The notes beneath the pieces were generated by a model. It was not told the origin of the DNA. It ran no database searches and saw nothing but the letters and a program-made list of their open reading frames with translations. Positions 14,423 to 23,154 of a DNA stretch of 38,584 bases are shown piece after piece (position 1 is the stretch's first letter; each line of letters begins with the position of its first letter). The stretch is from an uncultured Bacilli bacterium (lineage in GTDB: Bacteria > Bacillota_I > Bacilli_A > RF39 > UBA660): the NCBI GenBank assembly GCA_947628485.1, contig CANRAA010000004.1, positions 1 to 38,584 of the forward strand, written 5' to 3'. A program made the translations under genes and the position numbers.

Positions 14423-16033
14423 ATGAAAAAAAGTGGATTTATGGAAGGGGCAATTATTGCCACTATTGCGATTTTCATTTCTAAATTTTTAGGAATTATT
14501 TATGTTATTCCTTTTTATGGTATTGTTGGCAACATGGGAGGAGCTCTTTATGGTTATGCTTACAATATTTATAATTTGTTTTTAATAATATCTAGTGCCG
14601 GTATTCCCCTGGCTATTAGTAAACTAGCTAGTGAATACAATGCTTTAAAACAAAATAAAGAAAAAGAATACATGTTTGAAGTTACCAAAAAAATTGTTTT
14701 TATTTTTTCCGCAGTTTGTTTTTTAATCTGTTTTATTTTTGCGAAACCCATTGCCGAGTTTATCATTGGTAATGTTACCGAGGGTAATAGCGTTAATGAT
14801 ATTGCTTATGTTATAAAATGTGTATCTTTTGCCATTTTAATCGTACCACTTTTAGCCATTAACCGGGGGTACTTACAAGGACATGGCTACATAAGTGCCT
14901 CATCATTTAGCCAAGTTATTGAGCAATTTGTAAGAATTTTAGTTATAATTGGCGGCAGTTTCTTAGTTTTAAATGTCTTCCATTTAAGTTTAAAAAATGC
15001 TGTCGGTATCGCTGTTTTTGGAGCTTCCATCGGCGCTATTGTGGCTTATATGTATTTATTTGATAAACTTTGGAAGACAAGGAAAAGAAAAGTCGATACT
15101 AGTGATTTATCAAAAGAGACAAGAAAAGAAATTATTGCCAAAGTTATTGCTTATGCCATTCCTTTTATCGTTATTAATGTAGCCAATAGTTTGTATTCCA
15201 CAACCGATATGATTTTACTTAACCGCGGTTTAAATACAATTGGGATGAGTGATACAGATGTCGAAACCATCAGTAGCATCTTTACTACTTGGGGAAGTAA
15301 ACTTAATACGATTATTACAAGTATTGCGACCGGGATGGCTATAAGTTTAGTTCCAACTTTATCAAAAAGTAATGCTAAAGGTGATATTAAAGATATTAAT
15401 GAAAAATTTAATAAAGTATTACAAATATTCTTCTATGTTGCCTTACCTTTAGCTATATTCATGAGTATATTTGCTAAATACATCTGGCAAGTATTCTATG
15501 GGGAGAGTATCTATGGCCCAATTATCTTTACGTTCTCGATTATTGTCGCTGCCATCGATGCTTTATATATCATGATATGTAATGGTCTTCAAGGTCTTAA
15601 TAAATCTAAACTTATTTATACATCTGTTATAAGCGGCCTTCTTATTAATTTAATCTTAGATGTTCCCTTTATTTTACTCTTTAATAAATTAGGTATCTAC
15701 CCTTATTATGGAGCTATCTTAGCCACTTTAATTGGTTATCTGATTTCTTTAATTATTCCTCTTACTTATTTAAAAGAAGATATGCACTTAGATTATTCTA
15801 ATACCTTAAAAAAACTTCCTAAATTATTTTTAGTTTATGCCTTAATGATATTTTTATCTTTAATATATCGTGGTATAATAGGTAGTGTTAATAGTAGAAT
15901 TCTTCTTATACCACTACTAGGTTTAATTGGTATTATTCTACTAGTCATTTATTACACCATTAATAAAAAAGAAATAACTGAAATATTAGGTAAAGACATA
16001 ACTAAGAAATTTAGAAAGAAAAGGGATTTATAA
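14423..16033 (+). CDS. MOP-superfamily lipid flippase (YtgP/SpoVB/MurJ-like)
   Basis: This 536-residue integral membrane protein has about 14 hydrophobic helices. The start (MKKSGFMEGAIIATIAIFIS, then KFLGIIYVIPFYGIVG) matches the polysaccharide-biosynthesis/YtgP branch of the MVF-MOP family. These proteins flip lipid-linked wall precursors, and YtgP of Bacillus acts as lipid II flippase. Other supporting pieces are SSAGIPLAISKLASEYNA, INRGYLQGHGY and the late GLINLILDVPFILLFN-like helix pair. The start is set by GGAAGTGAG. Its stop overlaps the next ATG by one base (TAATG). Whether it is the only lipid II flippase cannot be told from this window. Confidence 0.9.
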   Translation: MKKSGFMEGAIIATIAIFISKFLGIIYVIPFYGIVGNMGGALYGYAYNIYNLFLIISSAGIPLAISKLASEYNALKQNKEKEYMFEVTKKIVFIFSAVCFLICFIFAKPIAEFIIGNVTEGNSVNDIAYVIKCVSFAILIVPLLAINRGYLQGHGYISASSFSQVIEQFVRILVIIGGSFLVLNVFHLSLKNAVGIAVFGASIGAIVAYMYLFDKLWKTRKRKVDTSDLSKETRKEIIAKVIAYAIPFIVINVANSLYSTTDMILLNRGLNTIGMSDTDVETISSIFTTWGSKLNTIITSIATGMAISLVPTLSKSNAKGDIKDINEKFNKVLQIFFYVALPLAIFMSIFAKYIWQVFYGESIYGPIIFTFSIIVAAIDALYIMICNGLQGLNKSKLIYTSVISGLLINLILDVPFILLFNKLGIYPYYGAILATLIGYLISLIIPLTYLKEDMHLDYSNTLKKLPKLFLVYALMIFLSLIYRGIIGSVNSRILLIPLLGLIGIILLVIYYTINKKEITEILGKDITKKFRKKRDL

Positions 16034-16563
16034 TGAATATTTATTTATTTATCACTCTTATATTTGCGCTTATTTCCATCCTTGTATTAATCTATTTTAG
16101 TTCAGTAAATAAATTAAAATATTATAAAGAAAGAATGAATGCCGCTGAAAGTATAATTGAAGAAAGTTTAAATAAAAAATTAGATTTAATTATAAGCATT
16201 AATACGGAAGTTAAAAAAGTTACGGGTAAAAAAGATTATTTAAAAGATTATGTCGGAATTAGAGATTTAATCATTACCAATAATGAAAAAGATTTAAAAT
16301 TAGATGAAGCCGTAAAACTTATAAATGAATTAACGGATGATTATGAAGATATAAATAAAGATAAAGAATTTACTAAAAAGATGCACAATTTAAGGGAAAA
16401 TGAAGAATCTTTAGTCGCGGCTAAAATAACATTTAATCAAAATGCGTTAAAAAGTAATCAACTGATTAAAACTATTCCTTATAATATCGTGGCTAAACTT
16501 TCTAAATGTCGCATAAGAAGCTTCTATAATACCAACAAAACCGATAGTGAAGAAACATTTTAA
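16033..16563 (+). CDS. LemA-like membrane-anchored coiled-coil protein
   Basis: One N-terminal helix (about 4-24) is followed by a helical domain. The features fit LemA: YKERMNAAESIIEESLNKKLDLIISI (first part), an ENEE pair near the middle (LRENEESLVAAKITFNQNA), and a late FNQN...IKTIPYNIVAKL, where LemA proteins have YN...FPxNxxA. At 176 residues it is close to the usual LemA length (about 180-200). It is translationally coupled to the flippase (TAATG). Its role is unknown. Its stop codon overlaps the stop of the convergent ung gene and no terminator separates them. Confidence 0.7.
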   Translation: MNIYLFITLIFALISILVLIYFSSVNKLKYYKERMNAAESIIEESLNKKLDLIISINTEVKKVTGKKDYLKDYVGIRDLIITNNEKDLKLDEAVKLINELTDDYEDINKDKEFTKKMHNLRENEESLVAAKITFNQNALKSNQLIKTIPYNIVAKLSKCRIRSFYNTNKTDSEETF

Positions 16564-17219
16564 AGTTTCCAATCTATCGGTTTTAAATTATTTTTAATTA
16601 AAAAGTCATTAGTTTTAGAAAAAGGTTTTGACCCAAAGAAACCGTAACGAGCCGAAAAGGGTGAAGGATGCGGGCTGGTAATAACTAGGTGTTTCGGATT
16701 AGTTATATATTTTTGTTTTTCTTTGGCAAAATTCCCCCATAATATAAACACCACTGGTTCTTCCTTTTCATTTAAGGCTTTAATAATATAATCGGTTAAT
16801 AACTCCCACCCCAAATTCCTATGGGATGCTGGTTTATCTTTTTCCACCGTTAAGACCGCATTAAGAAGTAATACTCCTTCTTGAGCCCATTTAGTTAAAT
16901 CCCCATATTCACAAGGTGTAATTCCTAAATCATCATAAAGTTCTTTATAAATATTTTGCAGTGATGGAGGTATTTTTATCCCTTTTTGAACACTAAAAGA
17001 AAGACCATGGGCCTCTCCTTCTCCATGATAAGGATCTTGTCCCACAATAACTACTTTAGTATCTTTATAACTTGTTAATTTTAAAGCATTAAAAACATAA
17101 TTTTTGGGTGGATATACGGTAGTACTTTTATATTTTTCATTAATCATATATAAAAACTTCTTAAATCCTTCACTACTTTCAATTACTTTTAATACTTCAT
17201 CCCAATCATTTCCTATCAT
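16560..17219 (-). CDS. ung: Uracil-DNA glycosylase, family 1
   Basis: It removes uracil from DNA in base-excision repair. The water-activating motif GQDPYHGEGEAHGLSFSV carries catalytic Asp at about residue 62, and the uracil/DNA-binding loop HPSPFSARYGFFG lies near the C-terminus; both are intact. The length of 219 residues is typical. AGAGGT precedes the ATG, only 2 nt after the stop of the upstream paralog gene, so it probably rides on that operon's transcript. Confidence 0.97.
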   Translation of the reverse strand: MIGNDWDEVLKVIESSEGFKKFLYMINEKYKSTTVYPPKNYVFNALKLTSYKDTKVVIVGQDPYHGEGEAHGLSFSVQKGIKIPPSLQNIYKELYDDLGITPCEYGDLTKWAQEGVLLLNAVLTVEKDKPASHRNLGWELLTDYIIKALNEKEEPVVFILWGNFAKEKQKYITNPKHLVITSPHPSPFSARYGFFGSKPFSKTNDFLIKNNLKPIDWKL

Positions 17220-17221
17220 AC

Positions 17222-18646
17222 TTACCTCTTAACTATTTCACTAGCACTCTTTTCCAAATCCCCTAGTTCTTTTACTATATAATTATTATTTAATTCTTGA
17301 TTTATTTTTCTACTTATTTCAAGTTCTCTTTCCACAAGTTCTCTTATTAAAACCGGTTTTGGAGGTATAAAAGCTAATCTTACTTCTCCCTTATTATCTT
17401 TTTTATTCTCTAATGGTTTAGTAAAATCTATTTTCTCATAACTTTTCTTTTGACTATCTAAATTATTTAAATAACTTAATCTTAATTCTTCTATTTCTTG
17501 GAATATTTCTAACTTTTTTACTTCATTATTTATTAAACTAGCTTTATTTATTAAATTATTTATGGTATCCTCTATTTCTTTTATTTCTAAACTTTTACTT
17601 TCCTTATTATCAACATTAATTTCTCTATCTATTTCCCCTTCCATATAAACATAATAAGGTAGTATCCCTTCACTTATTAAATTTCTTTCCGTTTCGTATT
17701 TTCTTACTTCTTTATTTCGAATTTTTATTAGTTCGTCAGTATAAAGTCTTGCCAAACTCATTAAATCATTAACAATATTTATTTTGTCCTCTTCATCTTT
17801 AATTTCTTTAGTTCTATCAAGTAATCCTCTAATCATTTGTAAAATATTATCTTTTTTGTTTTCTTCTTTTGTCTCTTCTCTTTTAGGTAAATAATCTTGA
17901 AAAATATCTCTAAACATAACATTGTTTAAAAAACTATACATTTCCGTATTTTCAAAATTACCATCATAACCATCAATACTGAAACTTACCCCCGAAAGCA
18001 AATTACGTTCCGAAATCAAAGTATCAGTTTTATCAACGAGCCATATAACAGGTCTAACATCAAGCCAAGCATATTCGCCATTTTCTTTTTCAAATCTTCG
18101 ATGTATATAAACACTTTTGATACTTTTTAAATCAACTTTATAACGAATAAATTTTTTGTTATAGTAATAAAATTCTTCACATATTTGATTATTTATATGA
18201 AATACTCTTCCGGTCTTTTTTAATTTATTTGCCTTATAATCTTCTTCTAACAGAAAATCCATATCAGCACTTATATATTGAGGGTATTCTCCTAGTTCGA
18301 CAAATTCACATTGTCCATCATAATAAGGCTTTACTCCTGGAAATACCTTATCTACTCTTCCCGGTAATTTTAAAACTGGTCTTATCCCCACTCTGAAATA
18401 ATTACTTTCTACCTCGTAATAATCACCAGCAAAATCAATTGCTCCTACTTTATTATTTACACCTTTAGTTCTAGTCCAAGAATAACACTCATTTCCTTCA
18501 GTTAATTTAACTAAAGTAGTATTAAGCATTTTATCTCCATATTTTTTTATAGCCTCTAATTGATAATCATGTTTAAAAGGATTTCTACTATCATTACCAT
18601 AAAATTCTTCTTTAGTAAGTAAAGTTATTTTTACATCATTAAGCAT
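17222..18646 (-). CDS. DUF6273-like repeat-family protein, type A, copy 1
   Basis: This 474-residue soluble protein has no signal or membrane helix. In order: KEEFYGNDSRNPFKHDYQL near the N-terminus; SWTRTKGVNN...VGIRPVLKLPGR (about 55-115), like the W-R-x-G...VRPVLxL end of DUF6273 domains; VELGEYPQ (about 132), like their beginning; VRPVIWLVD...LLSGVSF; FLNNVMFRDIFQDYLP (about 238-255); a charged helical linker; and a conserved C-terminal module (EGILPYYVYMEGEI...; ELVERELEISRKINQ; a final VKR). The domain name is inferred from motifs. Its middle-to-C-terminal half is nearly identical to that of the paralog at 20165-21595. The function is unknown. Confidence 0.7.
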   Translation of the reverse strand: MLNDVKITLLTKEEFYGNDSRNPFKHDYQLEAIKKYGDKMLNTTLVKLTEGNECYSWTRTKGVNNKVGAIDFAGDYYEVESNYFRVGIRPVLKLPGRVDKVFPGVKPYYDGQCEFVELGEYPQYISADMDFLLEEDYKANKLKKTGRVFHINNQICEEFYYYNKKFIRYKVDLKSIKSVYIHRRFEKENGEYAWLDVRPVIWLVDKTDTLISERNLLSGVSFSIDGYDGNFENTEMYSFLNNVMFRDIFQDYLPKREETKEENKKDNILQMIRGLLDRTKEIKDEEDKINIVNDLMSLARLYTDELIKIRNKEVRKYETERNLISEGILPYYVYMEGEIDREINVDNKESKSLEIKEIEDTINNLINKASLINNEVKKLEIFQEIEELRLSYLNNLDSQKKSYEKIDFTKPLENKKDNKGEVRLAFIPPKPVLIRELVERELEISRKINQELNNNYIVKELGDLEKSASEIVKR

Positions 18647-18674
18647 ATTTTCACCCTCTATTTATTTTTATAAT

Positions 18675-20162
18675 TTATCTTTTTACTACATCATTAGCAA
18701 ATTCTTTAAAATCTAAAAGTTCACTTCTAAAATCATTATTATTAATTTCTCTATCTATCCTTTCACTTATTTCTAATTCTTTTTCGACTAATTCTTTAAT
18801 TAATACCGGTCTAGGAGGTACAAAGGTTAATTTAACTTCTCCCGTACTTGTTTTAACTTTTTCTAAAGGTTTATTAAAATCTATTTTTTGATATGATTTA
18901 TTATTTTTATATAATTCAGTTAAATATTTATTTTTTAATTTCTCTATATTATTTAATATTTCTTCTTTTATTTTGTTGTCATTAATTAAACTTGCTCTTT
19001 CTCTAAGTTTATTTATAACATTTTCTATTTCTTTATTTTCTTTCTCTTTGTTATCTTCACTTATTTCTCTTTTTATTTCTCCTTCTATATATACATAATA
19101 AGGTAGTATTCCTTCACTTATTAAATCTCTTTCAGTTTGATATTTACTTTTTTCTTTATTCTTTATTTTTATCATTTCATTTCCATATAAATTGGCTAAG
19201 GTTTTAATATCTTCCACGATTAAAATCCTATCATTTATATCTTTGATAAGTTCTGTCATTTTTAATAAATCTCTTAACATATTTAATATATTATCATTAA
19301 ATTCTTTTTGATATTCTTCTTTTTCTTCTATTTCCACTTTTTTAGGAACATCCGTATTTTCTAAGATATCCTGTAAAAGAGTAGTATTCACAAAAGTATC
19401 AACATTAAAAAATCCATATGTATCTAAAAGATAAATACTATTTGTTAAACCCGCAATTAGGCCATCTAAACAAACAAGACGATTATTTTTATAATCACAA
19501 ACCCATTTTATTGGCTCTAACTTAATATAATATTTTTGACCTTTTTTAACTATACTCCCACTTGAAAGTCTAAATTCACCATCAACTAAAGCTTTGGCTC
19601 TTACATATTCTTCATTGTTATAAGAAATAATAGGAAAATATTTTTCAGTCACTTTTTCTTCTAAAGATAAATCAGTTTTCGGATAATAATGGATTTTTTT
19701 ATTCGTTTTTTGACCATAAGAAATAATATATTTCTCACCTTCTTCTGAAACCGCCCTTTTAGGGTATTTTCCAAAATAAACAATGTCTCTTCCTTGATCA
19801 TCCTTAATGGGGTTTTTAAATATTTCTTCTAAAGGACGAGAAAATTTAATTTCTGGAACAATTAAAAACTTAGAAATTGAGGTCAAATCAACCCAAACTC
19901 TTTCATTGGAATTAGTTATTACTCTCATTCTATTATTATCATGTTTTTTTGTTAAAAGACCATAAAAATCACTTGCAAATAATCGGGCAAAATCTGTAAT
20001 AGTTATATCACCGCTTTTAATTATAGATTGACCTTCTTGTCCAAACGTATAATAGTCAAGTTTGGCATCATAGGTATCATTATATAAATCCATCTTTATT
20101 TCGCCACAATATTCTTTTAATTCTGTTAATTTTAAATTTTCTTTCGATCTAAATATTCCCAT
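18675..20162 (-). CDS. DUF6273-like repeat-family protein, type B, copy 1
   Basis: This 495-residue protein shares the C-terminal module of its neighbours (ISEGILPYYVYIEGEIKRE; FVPPRPVLIKELVEKELEIS; a final VKR). Its different N-terminal part begins MGIFRSKENLKLTELKEY and has VPEIKFSRPLEEIFKN, then GRDIVYFGKYPKRAV and PIKWVCDYKNNRLVCLDGLIAGL. These align in order with the RPVLKLPGR, GEYPQ and PIEWL blocks of type A, so both types are versions of one layout. No membrane segment or catalytic motif is seen. It lies 28 nt upstream of the next gene in the operon. Confidence 0.7.
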   Translation of the reverse strand: MGIFRSKENLKLTELKEYCGEIKMDLYNDTYDAKLDYYTFGQEGQSIIKSGDITITDFARLFASDFYGLLTKKHDNNRMRVITNSNERVWVDLTSISKFLIVPEIKFSRPLEEIFKNPIKDDQGRDIVYFGKYPKRAVSEEGEKYIISYGQKTNKKIHYYPKTDLSLEEKVTEKYFPIISYNNEEYVRAKALVDGEFRLSSGSIVKKGQKYYIKLEPIKWVCDYKNNRLVCLDGLIAGLTNSIYLLDTYGFFNVDTFVNTTLLQDILENTDVPKKVEIEEKEEYQKEFNDNILNMLRDLLKMTELIKDINDRILIVEDIKTLANLYGNEMIKIKNKEKSKYQTERDLISEGILPYYVYIEGEIKREISEDNKEKENKEIENVINKLRERASLINDNKIKEEILNNIEKLKNKYLTELYKNNKSYQKIDFNKPLEKVKTSTGEVKLTFVPPRPVLIKELVEKELEISERIDREINNNDFRSELLDFKEFANDVVKR

Positions 20163-20164
20163 AA

Positions 20165-21595
20165 CTACCTCTTTATTATATCACTAGCATTTTTTTCTAA
20201 ATCTTCAAGTTCCTTTATTATATCATTATTATTTAATGCTTGATTTATTTTTCTACTTATTTCTAATTCTCTTTCCACAAGTTCTCTTATTAATACCGGT
20301 TTTGGAGGTGCAAAAGTTAATTTAACTTCTTCCTTATTATCTTTTTTATTTTCAAGTGGTTTAGTAAAATCTATTTTCTCATAACTTTTCTTTTGACTAT
20401 CTAAATTATTTAAATAACATAATCTTAATTCTTCAATTTCTTGTAATATCTCTAATTTTTTTACTTCATCGTTTATTGAACTAGCTTTTTCTTTTAATCT
20501 TTCTACTGTATTATCTATTTCTTTTAATTCTTTATTATTTTCATTATTATCAATACTTATTTCTCTTTCTATTTCTCTTTCCATATAAACATAATAAGGT
20601 AGTATTCCTTCACTTATTAAATCTCTTTCCGTTTCGTATTTTCTTACTTCTTTATTTCGAATTTTTATTAGTTCGTCAGTATAAAGTCTTGCCAAACTCA
20701 TTAAATCATTAACAATATTTATTTTATCATCTTCATCTTTAATTTCTTTAGTTTTATCTAGTAATTTTCTTATCATTTGTAAAATATTATCTTTTTTGCT
20801 TTCTTCTTTTTCTTCCTTTTTAGGTAAATAATCTTGAAAAATATCTCTAAACATTACATTATTTAAAAAGTCATACATTTCCGTATTTTCAAAATTACCA
20901 TCATAGCTATCTTTATTAAATCTTATTCCAGAGAGTAAACTACATTTCGAAATTAAAGTATCAGTTTTTTCATCTATTAACCATTCTATAGGAGTAACTT
21001 TAACCCAGACATAACTACCATTTACAAAATCATATAATCCATTTACTGTAGTATAATATTTATCTTCTAAATCAACTTTATAATAAATGGCCTTTGTTCC
21101 ATCTTTAAATTTATATTCTTTATAATCTTGATTATTTATATGATAAATTTTACCCGTTTCTGTAAAGGGATTGGTTCTATGTAAATCTTCAAGTGATCTA
21201 TGTGCATATTGGTGATATATTTCTTGGGGATATTCTCCTAATTTAACATAATGATAATCTCTATAATTATACTTAACTTCAATATTCGGAAAAACTTTAT
21301 CGGCTCTTCCCGGTAATTTTATAACTGGTCTAATCGAAACATCCTTGTTATCACAAAATTCAGATTTATAATTATCATAAGGATCTATAACTACTACACA
21401 GCCAGTATCACTAGTTTTGGTCCAAAAAGATCTACTTCCACCCAATAATTTGACTAAATCAGTACAATAGATACCACTATAATTTTTTAAAACTTCTAAT
21501 TGATAATCATGTTTAAAAGGATTTCTATTATCTTTTTCACAAAATTCTTCTTTAGTTAGTAATGTAAACTTTATATCATTAAACATATTATTCAC
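20165..21595 (-). CDS. DUF6273-like repeat-family protein, type A, copy 2
   Basis: This 476-residue type A member has NPFKHDYQLEVLKNY; FWTKTSDTGC...SIRPVIKLPGRADKVF; YVKLGEYPQ; PIEWLIDEKTDTLISKCSLLSGIRF; and FLNNVMFRDIFQDYLPK. The linker and C-terminal module are almost identical to the gene at 17222-18646. Three of its codons upstream of KFTLL (MNN MFND) offer two start ATGs; AGAGGGTGA lies just upstream. It has its own promoter (21616-21644), unlike the other internal genes. It ends 2 nt before the next gene. Confidence 0.7.
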   Translation of the reverse strand: MNNMFNDIKFTLLTKEEFCEKDNRNPFKHDYQLEVLKNYSGIYCTDLVKLLGGSRSFWTKTSDTGCVVVIDPYDNYKSEFCDNKDVSIRPVIKLPGRADKVFPNIEVKYNYRDYHYVKLGEYPQEIYHQYAHRSLEDLHRTNPFTETGKIYHINNQDYKEYKFKDGTKAIYYKVDLEDKYYTTVNGLYDFVNGSYVWVKVTPIEWLIDEKTDTLISKCSLLSGIRFNKDSYDGNFENTEMYDFLNNVMFRDIFQDYLPKKEEKEESKKDNILQMIRKLLDKTKEIKDEDDKINIVNDLMSLARLYTDELIKIRNKEVRKYETERDLISEGILPYYVYMEREIEREISIDNNENNKELKEIDNTVERLKEKASSINDEVKKLEILQEIEELRLCYLNNLDSQKKSYEKIDFTKPLENKKDNKEEVKLTFAPPKPVLIRELVERELEISRKINQALNNNDIIKELEDLEKNASDIIKR

Positions 21596-21615
21596 CCTCT
21601 ATTATCTATATTAGT

Positions 21616-21644
21616 AGTATAGTCTTACTTTATTTTAAAGTCAA
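21616..21644 (-). promoter_or_regulatory. Internal promoter in the paralog array
   Basis: The minus strand reads TTGACT (21639-21644), a 17-bp spacer, then TATACT (21616-21621), upstream of the gene starting at 21595. It is the only strong-looking promoter between 24624 and 16560. Confidence 0.6.
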
Positions 21645-21647
21645 TTT

Positions 21648-23129
21648 TTATCTCTTAACTATATTTGTAACAAAATCATCAAACTTGCCTAAATCACTGC
21701 GTATCTCATTATTGGCTATTTCTCTATCTATTCTTCTACTTATTTCTAACTCTTTTTCCACAAGTTCTTTTATTAATACCGGTCTAGGTGGCACAAAGGT
21801 TAATTTAACTTCTCCCGTACTTGTTTTAACTTGTTCTAAAGGTTTATTAAAATCTATTCTTTGATAAGGTATTTTCCCTTTAAATAACTCCTTTAAATAA
21901 TCTTGATTTAATTCCTCTATTTGTAACATTATCTCATTCTTTACTTCTACATCATTAATTAAACTGGCTCTTTCTTTAAGTTTATTAATAACCATTTCGA
22001 TTTCTTTGTTTTCTTGTTCTTTATTATCTTCCTTTACCTCTCTATTAATTTCCCCTTCAAGGTAAACATAATAAGGTAAAATACCATTTCTAATCAATTC
22101 TCTTTCGGTACTGCCGTAAACACTTTTTTCTTTATTTTTTATTTTGATTAGTTCTGTTCCATATAAATTAGCTAGTACTCTTATATCTTCTACGATTAAA
22201 ACCTTATCTTCGATATCTTTGATAAGTTCTGTGTTAATTATCAGTTCTCTTAACATGTTTAAAATATTATCTTTTATTTCGATATTATCACTTTTACCTT
22301 CTTCATTTTTAGACTCTTCTAATTTAGGAACTTCCACAAATTGTTTTATATCAGGTAATAAACAATTTTTTAAAAAATCATAAACAGTTGATTTATTAAA
22401 ATCAATTTTTACATTATAATTATTATAAGGAATACCTGAAATTAAACCATCAAGACAAACAAGACGATTATTTTCATAATCACATAACCATTTAATTGGT
22501 TTTAATTTTATAACATAATCAGCATTAAAAGAAACTTGTTTTTTATTTCTTAAAACTTCACTAGAAATTAAAGTTGTTTTAGGTCTGACTTCAATATATT
22601 CGGCATTATTATAAGTTATTACAGGATGTTCATAAAATATATAATTATTATAATGTTCATAAACGGAAAAAGTGTGAACAGCATAATGAATTGATTTATC
22701 GGTTTCTGCACTCTTCATGATAATGTCATCTTTTTCAACATCTGAAACAGCTTCGATTGGGTATTTACTAAAGTAAACTATATCTCTTCCTTTGTCATCT
22801 TTTTGAACATTTTTAAATATTTCTTTTAAAGGTTTTTCAAACTTAAGAACGGGAGCCAAAAGAAAGCCATCTGATATAGTAGTTTCAAAATAATTTGTTG
22901 AATCAGTTAAATCAGTAATTGTTCCCACTCTATCATCACTATATTGGGTTTTAGTAAGTAGCGCGTGAAAATGCTCCGTAAACATGAAAGAAAAATCTGA
23001 AGGTGTAACATCACTAAACTTAATTATTTTATCATTAGCATCCAGTAAATCAATATCAATATTACCGTAGTAGTCTGATATTGAAATCTCTTTTGCGGGT
23101 GGTACAACTTCTTTTTTAAAAATACTCAT
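21648..23129 (-). CDS. DUF6273-like repeat-family protein, type B, copy 2
   Basis: This 493-residue protein begins MSIFKKEVVPPAKEISISDYYGNIDIDLL (first part), with LLAPVLKFEKPLKEIFKN, GRDIVYFSKYPIEAV, PIKWLCDYENNRLVCLDGLISGI and FLKNCLLPDIKQF. The acidic linker KLEESKNEEGKSDNIE and the shared C-terminal module follow. It is most like the gene at 23155-24624. A stretch around the linker (about 22261-22350) is identical in DNA to that gene while other parts differ, which points to conversion or recent mosaic duplication. It has no membrane segment. The function is unknown. Confidence 0.7.
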   Translation of the reverse strand: MSIFKKEVVPPAKEISISDYYGNIDIDLLDANDKIIKFSDVTPSDFSFMFTEHFHALLTKTQYSDDRVGTITDLTDSTNYFETTISDGFLLAPVLKFEKPLKEIFKNVQKDDKGRDIVYFSKYPIEAVSDVEKDDIIMKSAETDKSIHYAVHTFSVYEHYNNYIFYEHPVITYNNAEYIEVRPKTTLISSEVLRNKKQVSFNADYVIKLKPIKWLCDYENNRLVCLDGLISGIPYNNYNVKIDFNKSTVYDFLKNCLLPDIKQFVEVPKLEESKNEEGKSDNIEIKDNILNMLRELIINTELIKDIEDKVLIVEDIRVLANLYGTELIKIKNKEKSVYGSTERELIRNGILPYYVYLEGEINREVKEDNKEQENKEIEMVINKLKERASLINDVEVKNEIMLQIEELNQDYLKELFKGKIPYQRIDFNKPLEQVKTSTGEVKLTFVPPRPVLIKELVEKELEISRRIDREIANNEIRSDLGKFDDFVTNIVKR

Positions 23130-23154
23130 ATAAGCCCTACTTTCTATTTATAAT

